From: Paenibacillus sp. JNUCC32
GTDB lineage: Bacteria > Bacillota > Bacilli > Paenibacillales > Paenibacillaceae
NCBI RefSeq assembly: GCF_014863545.1
Contig: NZ_CP062260.1
Location: 6,873,001 to 6,937,000, forward strand
DNA length: 64,000 nt
Direction of reading: 5' to 3'
Of this stretch, positions 56,279 to 64,000 are shown piece by piece (within the stretch, counting starts at the first letter, position 1; each line of letters begins with the position of its first letter). The notes beneath the pieces are model-generated. The model was not told where the DNA came from and made no database searches. It saw only the letters and a list, made by a program, of their open reading frames with translations. A program made the translations under genes and the position numbers.

Positions 56279-57175
56279 TTATGGCTGCTGGCCGCCGATC
56301 TTCTGGCCGATCCAAGCCTCATAGCACTTCACGACGGCGGAGAGATCCTCATCGCCATAGCCTTCGCTGGCACCGGCTTGAAACAGGCTCTTGGCCAGGT
56401 TCAGCATAGGCGACGGCATCCCGATGCCATCGGTGAGCGAAGAGGCCAACTTCAGATCTTTGAGCATGAGCGCCAGCGAGAACTGGTTGCTGAAATCGCC
56501 TTCGATGATTTTGCGTCCCTTCAGCTCCGCCGCTTTGCTGCCGGCCGATCCCAGCTGCACGAGCTCCAGGAAGTTGTCTGCCGGTATGCCTGATTTCGCG
56601 GCGATGGCGAAGCCTTCGGCCAGCGCCAGGTTGTTAATGCCCACAATCGTATTGTGCGCGAGCTTGGCCACGGCGCCGCTTCCGTTAGGCCCCATGTGAA
56701 TGACCTTTTTGCCCAAGGTGTCAAAAACGTCGGCTTGCGCTTCGATGACGGCGGCATCACCGCCAACCATGAAGACCAAGGTGCCATCAATCGCTGCAGG
56801 CTTGCTGCCGGTTACCGGGGCATCCAGGAAGGAAGCGCCGAGGCCGGAAACGGCGGAGGCAATTTCCTTAACCAGGCTTTCGGAGATCGTGCTGCAGTCA
56901 ATGACGGTCATCCCGCTCGTCAGGGAGCCAAGCAGGCCGTTCTCTCCGTAGAATACATCCCGGATGGATTGGTCGTTGCTTACCATCGTAATGACAAGAT
57001 CTTGCCCTTCGGCCGCTTCCCGAGGCGTCTCCGCGATGGAGGCTCCCTGTTCGGCGAGCGGACGGCATTTCTCGTGGGTGCGGTTATATACCGTCACATC
57101 GTAATCCTGCTTCAGCAGATTGGAGGCCATGGGAGCTCCCATGGTGCCCAGTCCGATAAACCCGATTTTTTTCAT
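56279..57175 (-). CDS. 3-hydroxyisobutyrate dehydrogenase-family NAD(P)-dependent oxidoreductase
   Basis: 298-residue beta-hydroxyacid dehydrogenase of the HIBADH/GarR/TSR class. N-terminal Rossmann fold MKKIGFIGLGTMGAPMASNL, with VYNRTHEKC after the second strand; substrate-binding motif SFLDAPVTGSKPAAIDGTL at about 115-133; catalytic Lys in GSGAVAKLAHNTIVG (about 166-180). Specificity (3-hydroxyisobutyrate, tartronate semialdehyde or succinic semialdehyde) cannot be told from sequence. ATG 57175 after AGGTGATATAG on the minus strand. Monocistronic. Confidence 0.9.
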   Translation of the reverse strand: MKKIGFIGLGTMGAPMASNLLKQDYDVTVYNRTHEKCRPLAEQGASIAETPREAAEGQDLVITMVSNDQSIRDVFYGENGLLGSLTSGMTVIDCSTISESLVKEIASAVSGLGASFLDAPVTGSKPAAIDGTLVFMVGGDAAVIEAQADVFDTLGKKVIHMGPNGSGAVAKLAHNTIVGINNLALAEGFAIAAKSGIPADNFLELVQLGSAGSKAAELKGRKIIEGDFSNQFSLALMLKDLKLASSLTDGIGMPSPMLNLAKSLFQAGASEGYGDEDLSAVVKCYEAWIGQKIGGQQP

Positions 57176-57315
57176 AGTCTATATCACCTTCGATTATGGA
57201 TTCCTGATCCACTCTATCTTAGCACGGGTTCCCGAAACGAAGCCAGTCTTTGCAGGGAATGGAAGCGGGAAGGAGTCCCGCGCATGAAGAATAGATGACA
57301 GTTGGCCCGTGAAAC

Positions 57316-57344
57316 TTGCGGTCTTTATTAAATTAAAGTATCCT
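57316..57344 (+). promoter_or_regulatory. Predicted promoter of pgi
   Basis: TTGCGG (57316-57321), 17-bp spacer, TATCCT (57339-57344), 28 bp before the ATG and just ahead of the RBS AGGAGG. Confidence 0.55.
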
Positions 57345-57372
57345 ATTTCTAAATTCACAGGAGGTTTAAGGC

Positions 57373-58728
57373 ATGTCTAAAAAAATCAAGTTTGATTACA
57401 GTAAAGCACTGACCTTTGTCAATCAGCACGAAGTTGATTATTTCGCTGAGCCGATCCGCACAGCTCATGAACAGTTACATAACGGTACGGGAGCCGGCTC
57501 CGATTATTTGGGCTGGATCGACCTGCCGACTCAGTACGATAAAGAGGAATTCTCCCGCATCCAGAAAGCGGCCGCCAAAATCCAAAGCGACTCGGACGTT
57601 CTGATCGTAATCGGAATCGGAGGCTCCTACCTGGGAGCGCGCGCGGCCATCGAAATGCTGTCGCATTCGTTCTATAACGAGCTGTCGAAGGACCAGCGCA
57701 AGACGCCGGAAATTTACTTTGCGGGCAACAACATCAGCTCCACGTATGTCTCGCATCTGCTTCAATTGATCGAAGGCAAAGACTTCTCCGTCAACGTCAT
57801 CTCCAAATCCGGCACAACGACGGAGCCGGCTATCGCTTTCCGTATTTTCCGTGCGGAGCTGGAGAAGAAATACGGCAAGGAAGAAGCGCGCAAACGCATT
57901 TACGCTACGACGGATCAAGCGAAGGGAGCCCTCAAGAAGCTGGCAACCGAGGAAGGCTACGAGTCCTTTATCATTCCTGACGACGTGGGCGGACGTTATT
58001 CCGTGCTGACCGCAGTAGGTCTGCTTCCGATCGCGACGGCAGGCATCAACATCGAAGAGATGATGCAGGGCGCGGCTGACGCCTCCAAGGAGTACAGCAG
58101 CCCGAACGTTGCCGAGAACGAAGCTTACCAATACGCAGCGGTTCGCAACGCGCTTTACCGTAAAGGCAAAGGCATCGAGATCCTGGTGAACTACGAGCCT
58201 TCCCTGCATTTTGTATCGGAGTGGTGGAAGCAGCTGTACGGCGAGAGCGAAGGGAAGGATTACAAGGGGATCTACCCGGCATCCGTCGATTTCTCTACCG
58301 ATCTGCACTCCATGGGTCAGTTCATCCAGGAAGGCAGCCGCAACATCTTCGAAACCGTCATTCAGGTGGAGAACGTATCCGAGCATATTACGATCGAATC
58401 GGATCCGGACGATCTGGACGGATTGAACTTCCTGACCGGGAAAACATTGGATTTTGTCAACAAAAAGGCGTTCCAAGGCACGATGCTGGCCCATACAGAC
58501 GGACAAGTTCCGAATTTGATTGTGACAATTCCAGATTTCACTCCCTATTCGTTCGGATATCTGGTATACTTTTTCGAAAAGGCCTGCGGTATCAGCGGCT
58601 ATCTGTTGGGTGTCAACCCGTTTGACCAACCGGGCGTAGAGGCGTACAAGAAAAATATGTTCGCGCTGCTCGGCAAACCTGGGTACGAGAAAGAGAAGGC
58701 CGAATTGGAAGCTAGACTTTCCGAATAA
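57373..58728 (+). CDS. pgi: Glucose-6-phosphate isomerase
   Basis: Interconverts glucose-6-phosphate and fructose-6-phosphate. 451 residues, the length of the short Bacillus-type enzyme. Motifs: [20 protein letters not shown] (about 75-94), [19 protein letters not shown], signature [37 protein letters not shown], and the C-terminal [25 protein letters not shown] stands 7 nt before the ATG. Followed by a terminator at 58768, so it is monocistronic. Confidence 0.97.
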   Translation: MSKKIKFDYSKALTFVNQHEVDYFAEPIRTAHEQLHNGTGAGSDYLGWIDLPTQYDKEEFSRIQKAAAKIQSDSDVLIVIGIGGSYLGARAAIEMLSHSFYNELSKDQRKTPEIYFAGNNISSTYVSHLLQLIEGKDFSVNVISKSGTTTEPAIAFRIFRAELEKKYGKEEARKRIYATTDQAKGALKKLATEEGYESFIIPDDVGGRYSVLTAVGLLPIATAGINIEEMMQGAADASKEYSSPNVAENEAYQYAAVRNALYRKGKGIEILVNYEPSLHFVSEWWKQLYGESEGKDYKGIYPASVDFSTDLHSMGQFIQEGSRNIFETVIQVENVSEHITIESDPDDLDGLNFLTGKTLDFVNKKAFQGTMLAHTDGQVPNLIVTIPDFTPYSFGYLVYFFEKACGISGYLLGVNPFDQPGVEAYKKNMFALLGKPGYEKEKAELEARLSE

Positions 58729-58767
58729 CCCGACACTTTCATTGGATTAGACGTAAGACGCTGAAGG

Positions 58768-58808
58768 AAGCAGTCCGCTGGCATATCATTGCCGTGGACT
58801 GCTTTCTT
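58768..58808 (+). terminator. Intrinsic terminator after pgi
   Basis: AAGCAGTCC (58768-58776) pairs with GGACTGCTT (58796-58804) with further pairing (GGC/GCC) inside, then TTCTT. Confidence 0.65.
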
Positions 58809-58834
58809 GGCAATATAGAGGTGGTTGTTGTTTC

Positions 58835-59467
58835 ATGCTGGATCGTTACAAAACGGTACGTCAGGCGGGCTCCAAGGAGATCGTCATCAAGAAATCGCGT
58901 TTCATCGGGCATGTGATGCCGGTAGAGACCGAAGAGGAAGCCGTCGCTTTTATTGAAGAGATCAAGAAAAAACATTGGAATGCTACGCACAATTGTTCCG
59001 CTTACATGATTGGCGAGCGGGATGAGATTCAGAAGCAATCGGATGACGGGGAACCGAGCGGAACGGCCGGCAAGCCGATTCTCGAGGTGATCCGCAATCA
59101 GGGGCGGAAGAATGTAGCTATCGTGGTCACGCGTTATTTTGGCGGCATTATGCTGGGTGCGGGCGGATTAATCCGGGCGTACACCGACGGAGCCGTGGCT
59201 GCGATCGAATCAGGCGAACCGATTACAAGGGTTCTTCACCGGGAGATTTTCGTGGAGCTGGATTATACCTGGCTGGGTAAGGTGGAGAACGAGCTTCGTA
59301 ACCGGAACGTACGCATGGGAGAGACAAACTTTGCCGACACGGTGACTTTGACCTGCTTGCCGCTCGATGGTGATGCGGAGAGCTTTATGACTTGGATGGT
59401 GGATTTGACACAGGGGCAGTCCTTGATCACGGAGGGAGAGCGGCTTTATTTTATTGAAGGGGAATAA
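58835..59467 (+). CDS. YigZ/IMPACT-family protein
   Basis: 210 residues of the UPF0029/YigZ family, related to eukaryotic IMPACT. The IMPACT N-terminal domain has FIGHVMPVETEEEAVAFIEE, HWNATHNCSAYMIG and SDDGEPSGTAGKPIL, with GGIMLGAGGLIRAYTDG near 106-122; the C-terminal ferredoxin-like domain begins near 138. It probably binds RNA or ribosomes; function in bacteria is uncertain. The start ATG is about 10 nt after GAGGTGG. Only 6 bp separate it from the TetR gene, so they are co-transcribed. Confidence 0.9.
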   Translation: MLDRYKTVRQAGSKEIVIKKSRFIGHVMPVETEEEAVAFIEEIKKKHWNATHNCSAYMIGERDEIQKQSDDGEPSGTAGKPILEVIRNQGRKNVAIVVTRYFGGIMLGAGGLIRAYTDGAVAAIESGEPITRVLHREIFVELDYTWLGKVENELRNRNVRMGETNFADTVTLTCLPLDGDAESFMTWMVDLTQGQSLITEGERLYFIEGE

Positions 59468-59473
59468 AATAAT

Positions 59474-60067
59474 ATGGCAAGAAGAGCAGTCGAACGCGAG
59501 TTGTCGAGAGAGCGGATACTGGAAGCAGCCAGGCATTTGTTCATAACCAAAGGATACAGGGCCATTTCGATGCGAAGCATCGGGCAGCATTTGGGTTATA
59601 GCCACGGCTCCTTGTATTATCACTTTAAGGAAAAGGCGGAGCTATTCTACGCCATTGTCATGAAGGACTTTAATGATCTAAATGATTTGCTGTTGGAGGT
59701 CTCGGTAAAGCCTCCCTGTGACGGGGTATCGAAGCTGGAGCAGCTGATGCTGGAATTCGTTCGTTTCGGTCTGGATAATCCTTACCAGTACGAAATCATG
59801 TTCATGATTCGGGACGAAGAGCTGCTGTCCTACTGTCGCTCTGAGCAGGGACGCTGTTTTGAAATGTTTGCTATGCTGGTCCGTCAGTATTTGCTGGAGG
59901 AGAATTACAGCGAGGAAGAACGGCGAACCGTTCCGCTGACTTTGTTTTTGTCGCTGCATGGATTTATATCGTATTATATTCAGGACAGAATCGGTTTTGA
60001 TGAGATTAAACCAGCCGCTCTTACCCATATCAAAGTGTTATGCCGGAGTCTGTACAGCAGGGTCTGA
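59474..60067 (+). CDS. TetR/AcrR-family regulator
   Basis: 197 residues. An N-terminal TetR helix-turn-helix (about 10-57): ERILEAARHLFITKGYRA, SIGQHLGYSHGSLYYHFKEK; the C-terminal ligand-binding and dimerisation domain (about 70-190) is helical (LEFVRFGLDNPYQYEIMFM) and of no recognised ligand type. RBS GAAGGGGA precedes the ATG at 10 nt. It is downstream of yigZ. Targets are unknown; no clear palindrome was found in its promoter region, since it probably has none of its own. Confidence 0.9.
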   Translation: MARRAVERELSRERILEAARHLFITKGYRAISMRSIGQHLGYSHGSLYYHFKEKAELFYAIVMKDFNDLNDLLLEVSVKPPCDGVSKLEQLMLEFVRFGLDNPYQYEIMFMIRDEELLSYCRSEQGRCFEMFAMLVRQYLLEENYSEEERRTVPLTLFLSLHGFISYYIQDRIGFDEIKPAALTHIKVLCRSLYSRV

Positions 60068-60075
60068 TGTTTACA

Positions 60076-60098
60076 TGCTGCCAAGACGCGCAGCTTGG
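60076..60098 (+). terminator. Hairpin after the TetR gene
   Basis: TGCCAAG / CTTGGCA stem near 60072-60094 with an 8-nt loop; no T-run. A weak structure. Confidence 0.35.
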
Positions 60099-60155
60099 CA
60101 CTTCAATCCGTTACAACGGCCTAGCGTTGAAACGTCAATCACCTAATGAACCATA

Positions 60156-60200
60156 AAACAGACAGGTCCGCGCTCCCTTGCATGCACCTGTCTGCTTTTT
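60156..60200. terminator. Terminator between TetR and yjbQ (convergent)
   Basis: CAGACAGGT (60159-60167) pairs with ACCTGTCTG (60186-60194), followed by CTTTTTG on the + side and by a T-rich stretch (TGTTTTATGG) on the minus side. It can serve both genes. Confidence 0.75.
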
Positions 60201-60245
60201 GTGCTTTCATTTCATTCGCTTGACTGTCGGCATCCGTTGCCGGTT

Positions 60246-60647
60246 TTATCCTTCCATGATCTTCACATGATATTGTCGCTGCCTCGGTCCGTCGAATTCG
60301 CAGAAGTAAATCCCCTGCCAACGTCCAAGAAGCAGGTGCCCGTTCTGAATGATCACGGTCTGCGAAGGGCCGCAGGTGATTGATTTAAGGTGGGAGGCCG
60401 TGTTGCCCTCCGCATGGCGATACTTGGGATGATTCCATGGATAGACCTCATCCAAAGACATCAGCACGTCCCGTTTCACATCGGGATCGGCGTTTTCGTT
60501 GATGGCGATTCCCCCCGTCGTATGCGGACAATAAATCAGGACCGTTCCTTGCTGGACTCCGCTTTGTTTCACGAAAGAGTGGATCTCCCTTGTAATATCC
60601 CTCATCTCATCGCGTCCTTGCGTAGCCAATTCACCGGTATACAGCAT
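60246..60647 (-). CDS. YjbQ-family protein (UPF0047)
   Basis: 133 residues. YjbQ/UPF0047 family with the conserved metal-site sequences LIYCPHTTGGIAINENADPD (about 42-61), HRHAEGN-like KYRHAEGNTASHLKSI, and LLLGRWQGIYFCEFDGPR near the end. Members have been assigned weak thiamine-phosphate synthase activity ('secondary'), but the physiological role is unproven. The start is ATG 60647, 9 nt after GAGGAGG; the frame is open further upstream but has no RBS. Divergent from the cys operon. Confidence 0.85.
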   Translation of the reverse strand: MLYTGELATQGRDEMRDITREIHSFVKQSGVQQGTVLIYCPHTTGGIAINENADPDVKRDVLMSLDEVYPWNHPKYRHAEGNTASHLKSITCGPSQTVIIQNGHLLLGRWQGIYFCEFDGPRQRQYHVKIMEG

Positions 60648-60836
60648 CTCAATAACCTCCTCAACTTTTTCCATTTCTTTTATTTTACCCGATAAAGTGC
60701 AAAAGATGGATTGACGATCGGATTCAGCTTTTGGTAAAGTATGTGTAAAGTAAAACCAAGTATACAAATAGGAAATATAAAGATGGTTTGTGGAGGAGTC
60801 GACCGGAATGCCATCCGGAGGCGGGAGGGATACGAG
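60648..60836. other. Divergent promoter region yjbQ / cysT
   Basis: 189-bp spacer. It contains two GTAAAGTA-like direct repeats (about 60735-60752, GTAAAGTATGTGTAAAGTAA) that could be regulator sites or promoter parts, and the RBS GGGAGGGA before the cysT ATG. I see no S-box or T-box leader. Confidence 0.45.
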
Positions 60837-61652
60837 ATGACAACATGGATTCGTCATAAAGGTTGGACTTGGGGGTTTCGAAGCACCGTACTGCTTTATT
60901 TTCTTGCCTTGATCGTACTGCCGATCTTTGGGGTGTATGTGCAATCATTCTCTGCGGGATGGGGCCATTTTGCGGAAAGCGTAATGGATCCGATCGCCTG
61001 GAAGGCCGTGCTGCTTACCATTAAACTGGGCCTAATCTCTACTTTCATCAACGTGCTTATCGGAACGATGATTGCTTGGGTGCTCATACGGTATCGATTT
61101 CCGGGAAGGACGCTGCTGAACAGTCTGGTGGATCTGCCTTTTGCGCTGCCGACGGCCGTTGGCGGCTTGATGATTTTGCTGCTGCTTGGGCCGGGGAGCT
61201 TGCTTGGAGGCCTGGCGGAGAAGCTCGGCTTTGAAATCGTGTTCCATCAGCCGGCGATCGTGGTCGCCATGCTGTTTGTCACGTTCCCGTTTGTAATCCG
61301 GGCGGTTCAGCCGCTGCTGGAAGAGCTGGATCCGCTGGAGGAAGAGGCCGCATATACGATGGGCGCTTCCAGAACGAGAACCTTTTTTAAAGTCATCCTG
61401 CCGTCGATGCTGCCGGGAATCATCAGCGGAGGGATGCTGGCCTTCTCTAGGGCATTGGCTGAATTCGGCGCCGTCGTCCTGGTGGCCGGCAACATTCCGG
61501 GCAGGACGCTGATCGCATCGGTATTTATTTTTGGCGAGGTGGAGAGCGATAATCCGGCCGGAGCGGCTGCCGTATCGATTCTGCTTCTTACGCTCTCCTT
61601 CATGATCCTCTGGGTGATCAATGCCGTGCAGCAGAGGGGGAGACGAGCTTGA
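60837..61652 (+). CDS. cysT: Sulfate/thiosulfate ABC permease CysT
   Basis: 271-residue inner-membrane permease of the CysT (CysU) family. About six helices, beginning TVLLYFLALIVLPIFGVYVQ; permease EAA loop motif EEEAAYTMGASRTRTFFKVI near 175-195; LVDLPFALPTAVGGLMILLLL and ALAEFGAVVLVAGNIPGRTL typical of sulfate permeases. The start ATG 60837 has GGGAGGGA upstream. Its stop overlaps the next gene by 4 bp. It imports sulfate with CysW, CysA and the binding protein. Confidence 0.93.
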   Translation: MTTWIRHKGWTWGFRSTVLLYFLALIVLPIFGVYVQSFSAGWGHFAESVMDPIAWKAVLLTIKLGLISTFINVLIGTMIAWVLIRYRFPGRTLLNSLVDLPFALPTAVGGLMILLLLGPGSLLGGLAEKLGFEIVFHQPAIVVAMLFVTFPFVIRAVQPLLEELDPLEEEAAYTMGASRTRTFFKVILPSMLPGIISGGMLAFSRALAEFGAVVLVAGNIPGRTLIASVFIFGEVESDNPAGAAAVSILLLTLSFMILWVINAVQQRGRRA

Positions 61653-62446
61653 AACGATTATGGATCGGACTTACGTATGCCGTATTTATCATCCTGCTGA
61701 TCATTCCCCTGTCCCGAATTGCGATCGGTGCGTTCGATAAGGGGCTGGACGGGTTTGCGGAGGGGCTGCTCAGGCCGGAAGCCCTGCATGCCCTGATGAT
61801 GACGGGTCTGATTGTGGTATTCGTTACTTTTTTGAATGCGTTGTTTGGCATCATGATGGCGCTGTATCTGGTGCGGGCAAATTGGCTCAGCCGAAAGCTC
61901 AAGGGCATTCTGAACAGCATTGTCGACCTGCCTTACGCTGTTTCGCCGGTCATCGGCGGTTTGATGATTGTGCTGCTGCTGGGACCCGACAGCATCATCG
62001 GCGGTTTTTTTGAAGGGATCGGGTTTAAGGTGGTGTATGCGTTCCCCGGCATGGTGATTGCGACGCTCTTCGTCACGTTCCCGCTGATGGTTCGCGAGGT
62101 CATGCCCGTCCTGCAGGAGATCGGAAACGATCAGGAGCAGGCGGCCGCGACGCTTGGGGCTTACGGGTGGACCACGTTCGTGAAAGTAACGTGGCCTTCC
62201 ATCCGGTGGGCCGTCGTATACGGCCTGGTGCTCACGGTAGCCCGTTCATTGGGCGAGTTCGGCGCCGTGCTGGTGGTCTCCGGCAACATCATGAACAAAA
62301 CCCAGACGGCCACGACGCTTGTGTATCAGGACGTGGAGAATTTCAACGTGGCTGCGGCGAATGGAGTGGCGCTGGTACTGGCCGCCTTCTCCGTAGGTCT
62401 CTTGCTGCTGATGGAATGGGCCAAAAAAAGAAAGGATGTGCATTGA
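61649..62446 (+). CDS. cysW: Sulfate/thiosulfate ABC permease CysW
   Basis: 265-residue permease of the CysW family. About six helices; EAA loop EQAAATLGAYGWTTFVKVTW near 155-175, VDLPYAVSPVIGGLMIVLLL, SLGEFGAVLVVSGNIMNKTQ, and a basic C-terminus (WAKKRKDVH). TTG start at 61649 overlaps the cysT stop (TTGA). It pairs with CysT to form the membrane channel. Confidence 0.94.
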   Translation: MKRLWIGLTYAVFIILLIIPLSRIAIGAFDKGLDGFAEGLLRPEALHALMMTGLIVVFVTFLNALFGIMMALYLVRANWLSRKLKGILNSIVDLPYAVSPVIGGLMIVLLLGPDSIIGGFFEGIGFKVVYAFPGMVIATLFVTFPLMVREVMPVLQEIGNDQEQAAATLGAYGWTTFVKVTWPSIRWAVVYGLVLTVARSLGEFGAVLVVSGNIMNKTQTATTLVYQDVENFNVAAANGVALVLAAFSVGLLLLMEWAKKRKDVH

Positions 62447-62447
62447 T

Positions 62448-63512
62448 ATGCATGTGGAAGTTCGCGATCTGAACAAGCATTTCGGTACGTTTCACGCCGT
62501 CAAGAATGTCAGCTTCGAGATTGAAAAGGGACATCTGATCGGGCTTCTGGGGCCCAGCGGAGGCGGTAAAACCTCCATCCTGCGCATGCTGGCCGGGCTT
62601 GAGAATCCGGATTCCGGACAAATCTCCTTTCATGGCCAAGTGGTCAATGACCTGCCGCCGCAGGAGCGCGGCATCGGCTTTGTGTTCCAGAACTATGCCT
62701 TGTTTAAGCATATGACCGTGTTTGACAACATCGCTTTCGGCTTGAAGGTGAAGAAGGCCGCCAAGGCCAAAATCAAAGACCGGGTGATGGAGCTGGTTGA
62801 ACTGACGGGCTTGAAAGGCTTCGAGAGCCGTTATCCGCACCAGTTATCGGGCGGACAGCGCCAGCGCGTAGCCTTTGCCAGAGCGCTTGCGCCCGAGCCG
62901 CAGCTGCTCTTATTGGATGAACCGTTCGCCGCCATCGATGCGAAGATCCGCCAAGAGCTGCGCTCCTGGCTTCGCGAGCTGATCGAGCGGGTCGGCATCA
63001 CGTCGATTTTTGTTACGCATGACCAGGATGAGGCGATTGAAGTCGCGGACGAAATCATGATCATTAATCAGGGGCGCGTCGAGCAGAAGGGAACGCCGTG
63101 GGATATTTACAAGGAGCCGAAGACGCCGTTTGTCGCTTCCTTCATAGGCGAGTCCACCGTGATTTCAAGCGCTGCCGAACTGAAGGGATTTGAGGCAGCG
63201 GCTAACAAGAATGCGACGCGCGCATTAATTCGCCCGGAATATATCGAGATTGGAAGCGAGCATGATTTCAGCGTGCTGTCCGCCACGGAGACGGGGATCG
63301 TCCGCCATCTGCATTTCCGCGGCAGCGAGTGGCTCGTGGAGGTGGAGGTCAAGGGACATAAACTGATCACCTACCGGTCGCTGGAGAAGGAAACGCTGCA
63401 GCCGGGCCAAGAGGTCCGCGTCCTCGTTCACCGGGCATACCTCTTTAACGACGAGCACAGCTGGATCGAGGAAAATCGCCTGAAGGTCGATCCGATGCCG
63501 ATTATGATCTGA
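62448..63512 (+). CDS. cysA: Sulfate ABC transporter ATP-binding protein CysA
   Basis: 354-residue ATPase. Walker A GLLGPSGGGKTSILRMLAGL (about 30-50), Q-loop IGFVFQNYALFKHMTVF, signature QLSGGQRQRVAFARAL near 130-145, Walker B LLLLDEPFAAIDA, H-loop SIFVTHDQDEAIEVAD, and a C-terminal TOBE-like regulatory domain (RALIRPEYIEIGSEHDFSV ... EVEVKGHKLITY). ATG 62448 is one base after the cysW stop; AAAGGATG lies upstream. The domains are intact. Confidence 0.96.
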   Translation: MHVEVRDLNKHFGTFHAVKNVSFEIEKGHLIGLLGPSGGGKTSILRMLAGLENPDSGQISFHGQVVNDLPPQERGIGFVFQNYALFKHMTVFDNIAFGLKVKKAAKAKIKDRVMELVELTGLKGFESRYPHQLSGGQRQRVAFARALAPEPQLLLLDEPFAAIDAKIRQELRSWLRELIERVGITSIFVTHDQDEAIEVADEIMIINQGRVEQKGTPWDIYKEPKTPFVASFIGESTVISSAAELKGFEAAANKNATRALIRPEYIEIGSEHDFSVLSATETGIVRHLHFRGSEWLVEVEVKGHKLITYRSLEKETLQPGQEVRVLVHRAYLFNDEHSWIEENRLKVDPMPIMI

Positions 63513-63542
63513 TGATTCTAAATAACGAAGGGAAGTGGATTC

Positions 63543-64000
63543 ATGCGGATCTTGAATATGAAACGAACCTCATTCCTGCAAGTGGGCATGGCGCTTCTCT
63601 TCAGTTTGCTTATCGCAGGATGTGCCGATGATCAGTCCGTCAATGAAGATGCGATGTCGCAGCCGGGCGAGCGAACGATCGTGCTGGGCGCGTACAGCGT
63701 AGCCAGGGATGCCTTGTCCGAGATTATCCCCGCTTTTCAAGCCGAGTGGAAGGCACAGACGGGAGAAACCATTCGTTTTCAGGAATCCTACGAGGCCTCC
63801 GGAACACAGGCGCGCGCCATTACGGGCGGGTTTGAGGCTGACGTCACGCTGCTTGCCATGGAAGGGGATGTCGATAAACTCGTCAGGGCAGGGCTCGTCG
63901 ACAAGGCGTGGAAATCCCAGCCTTATAACGGCATGGTGACACGCTCGATTGTCGTTCTCGGTACCCGCGCAGGTAACCCGAAAGGGATACGGGATTTTGA
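63543..64000 (+). CDS. Sulfate-binding lipoprotein (Sbp/CysP-type), 3'-truncated by window edge
   Basis: The frame begins ATG 63543 with GAAGGGAAG upstream and runs open to the window end; about 152 residues are visible. A lipoprotein signal (LLFSLLIAGC, Cys27) is followed by a periplasmic sulfate-binding domain: ERTIVLGAYSVARDALSEII, FQAEWKAQTGETIRFQESYE, SGTQARAITGGFEADVTLLA, VVLGTRAGNPKGIRDF. This matches sulfate/thiosulfate-binding proteins of the Sbp class. It is the fourth gene of the cysT-cysW-cysA operon, with only 30 bp between it and cysA. Unlike most Sbp operons, here it follows the transporter genes. Confidence 0.92.
   Translation, partial: MRILNMKRTSFLQVGMALLFSLLIAGCADDQSVNEDAMSQPGERTIVLGAYSVARDALSEIIPAFQAEWKAQTGETIRFQESYEASGTQARAITGGFEADVTLLAMEGDVDKLVRAGLVDKAWKSQPYNGMVTRSIVVLGTRAGNPKGIRDF

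Noticed and set aside
60648..60836. S-box (SAM) or T-box leader before the cys operon
   Set aside because: No conserved core or terminator-antiterminator pair could be seen.

Overview
The window is chromosomal DNA of a spore-forming, moderately G+C-rich Bacillota bacterium, most likely Paenibacillus. This rests on the gene content: EndoAI/EndoA next to Tex and SprT with the cortex-morphogenesis gene cmpA between them, a Btr-Feu-type iron locus, a Gram-positive Flp/Tad pilus cluster, GsiB/KGG-type stress protein, copper-amine-oxidase-N 'stalk' proteins, strong AGGAGG ribosome-binding sites and frequent TTG/GTG starts. No rRNA operon, prophage, insertion sequence, CRISPR array or plasmid function was recognised.

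Layout. 1-5.9 kb: toxin-antitoxin pair ndoAI-ndoA, tex, a CGNR regulator divergent from a DinB protein, cmpA, a small unknown gene and a SprT-like metalloprotein. 5.9-8.0 kb: tRNA-Asn, tRNA-Ser, a peptidase E gene, tRNA-Glu, tRNA-Lys, tRNA-Leu. Two of these tRNAs (Ser, Glu) are followed by tandem repeats that re-copy the tRNA 3' end and share a roughly 100-bp core. 8.1-15.4 kb: a KGG-repeat stress protein, then a Fur-box-controlled siderophore locus (AraC/PBP regulator, binding lipoprotein, two permeases, a double-domain esterase). 15.5-21.6 kb: PAS protein, XRE regulator, second tRNA-Leu, Ohr, small zinc proteins, DCC protein, a lipoprotein/PepSY pair and a lipoprotein nuclease. 21.8-32.8 kb: a Tad/Flp pilus operon (TadZ, CpaF, TadB, TadC, pilin, three pseudopilin or TadE/G-like proteins, prepilin peptidase, FHA protein) behind a promoter plus leader terminator. 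32.9-34.6 kb: an A+T-rich islet with a membrane protein, a Thg1-like 3'-5' polymerase and a polynucleotide-kinase-like P-loop protein. 34.7-38.8 kb: stalk-domain protein, DUF2621 protein, endonuclease IV with a C-terminal extension, and PurU. 39.0-52.3 kb: one long envelope cluster of ABC-2 exporter, coiled-coil/Gly-Ser protein, MoxR ATPase, DUF58 and two giant VWA proteins. 52.6-64 kb: transketolase, PpnP, stalk-domain protein, 3-hydroxyacid dehydrogenase-type enzyme, Pgi, YigZ, TetR regulator, YjbQ and the start of a sulfate ABC operon (cysT-cysW-cysA-binding protein), which runs off the window.

How the genes work together. The iron locus couples Fur repression with a regulator that carries its own ligand-binding domain, uptake without a local ATPase, and intracellular ester hydrolysis. 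The Tad cluster appears complete for a monoderm pilus. The MoxR-DUF58-VWA cluster looks like an ATP-driven assembly or maturation machine at the membrane. The most novel-looking item is the Thg1-like polymerase translationally coupled to a P-loop kinase, which looks like an RNA 5'-end repair module. The next is the family of repeats built on tRNA 3' ends.
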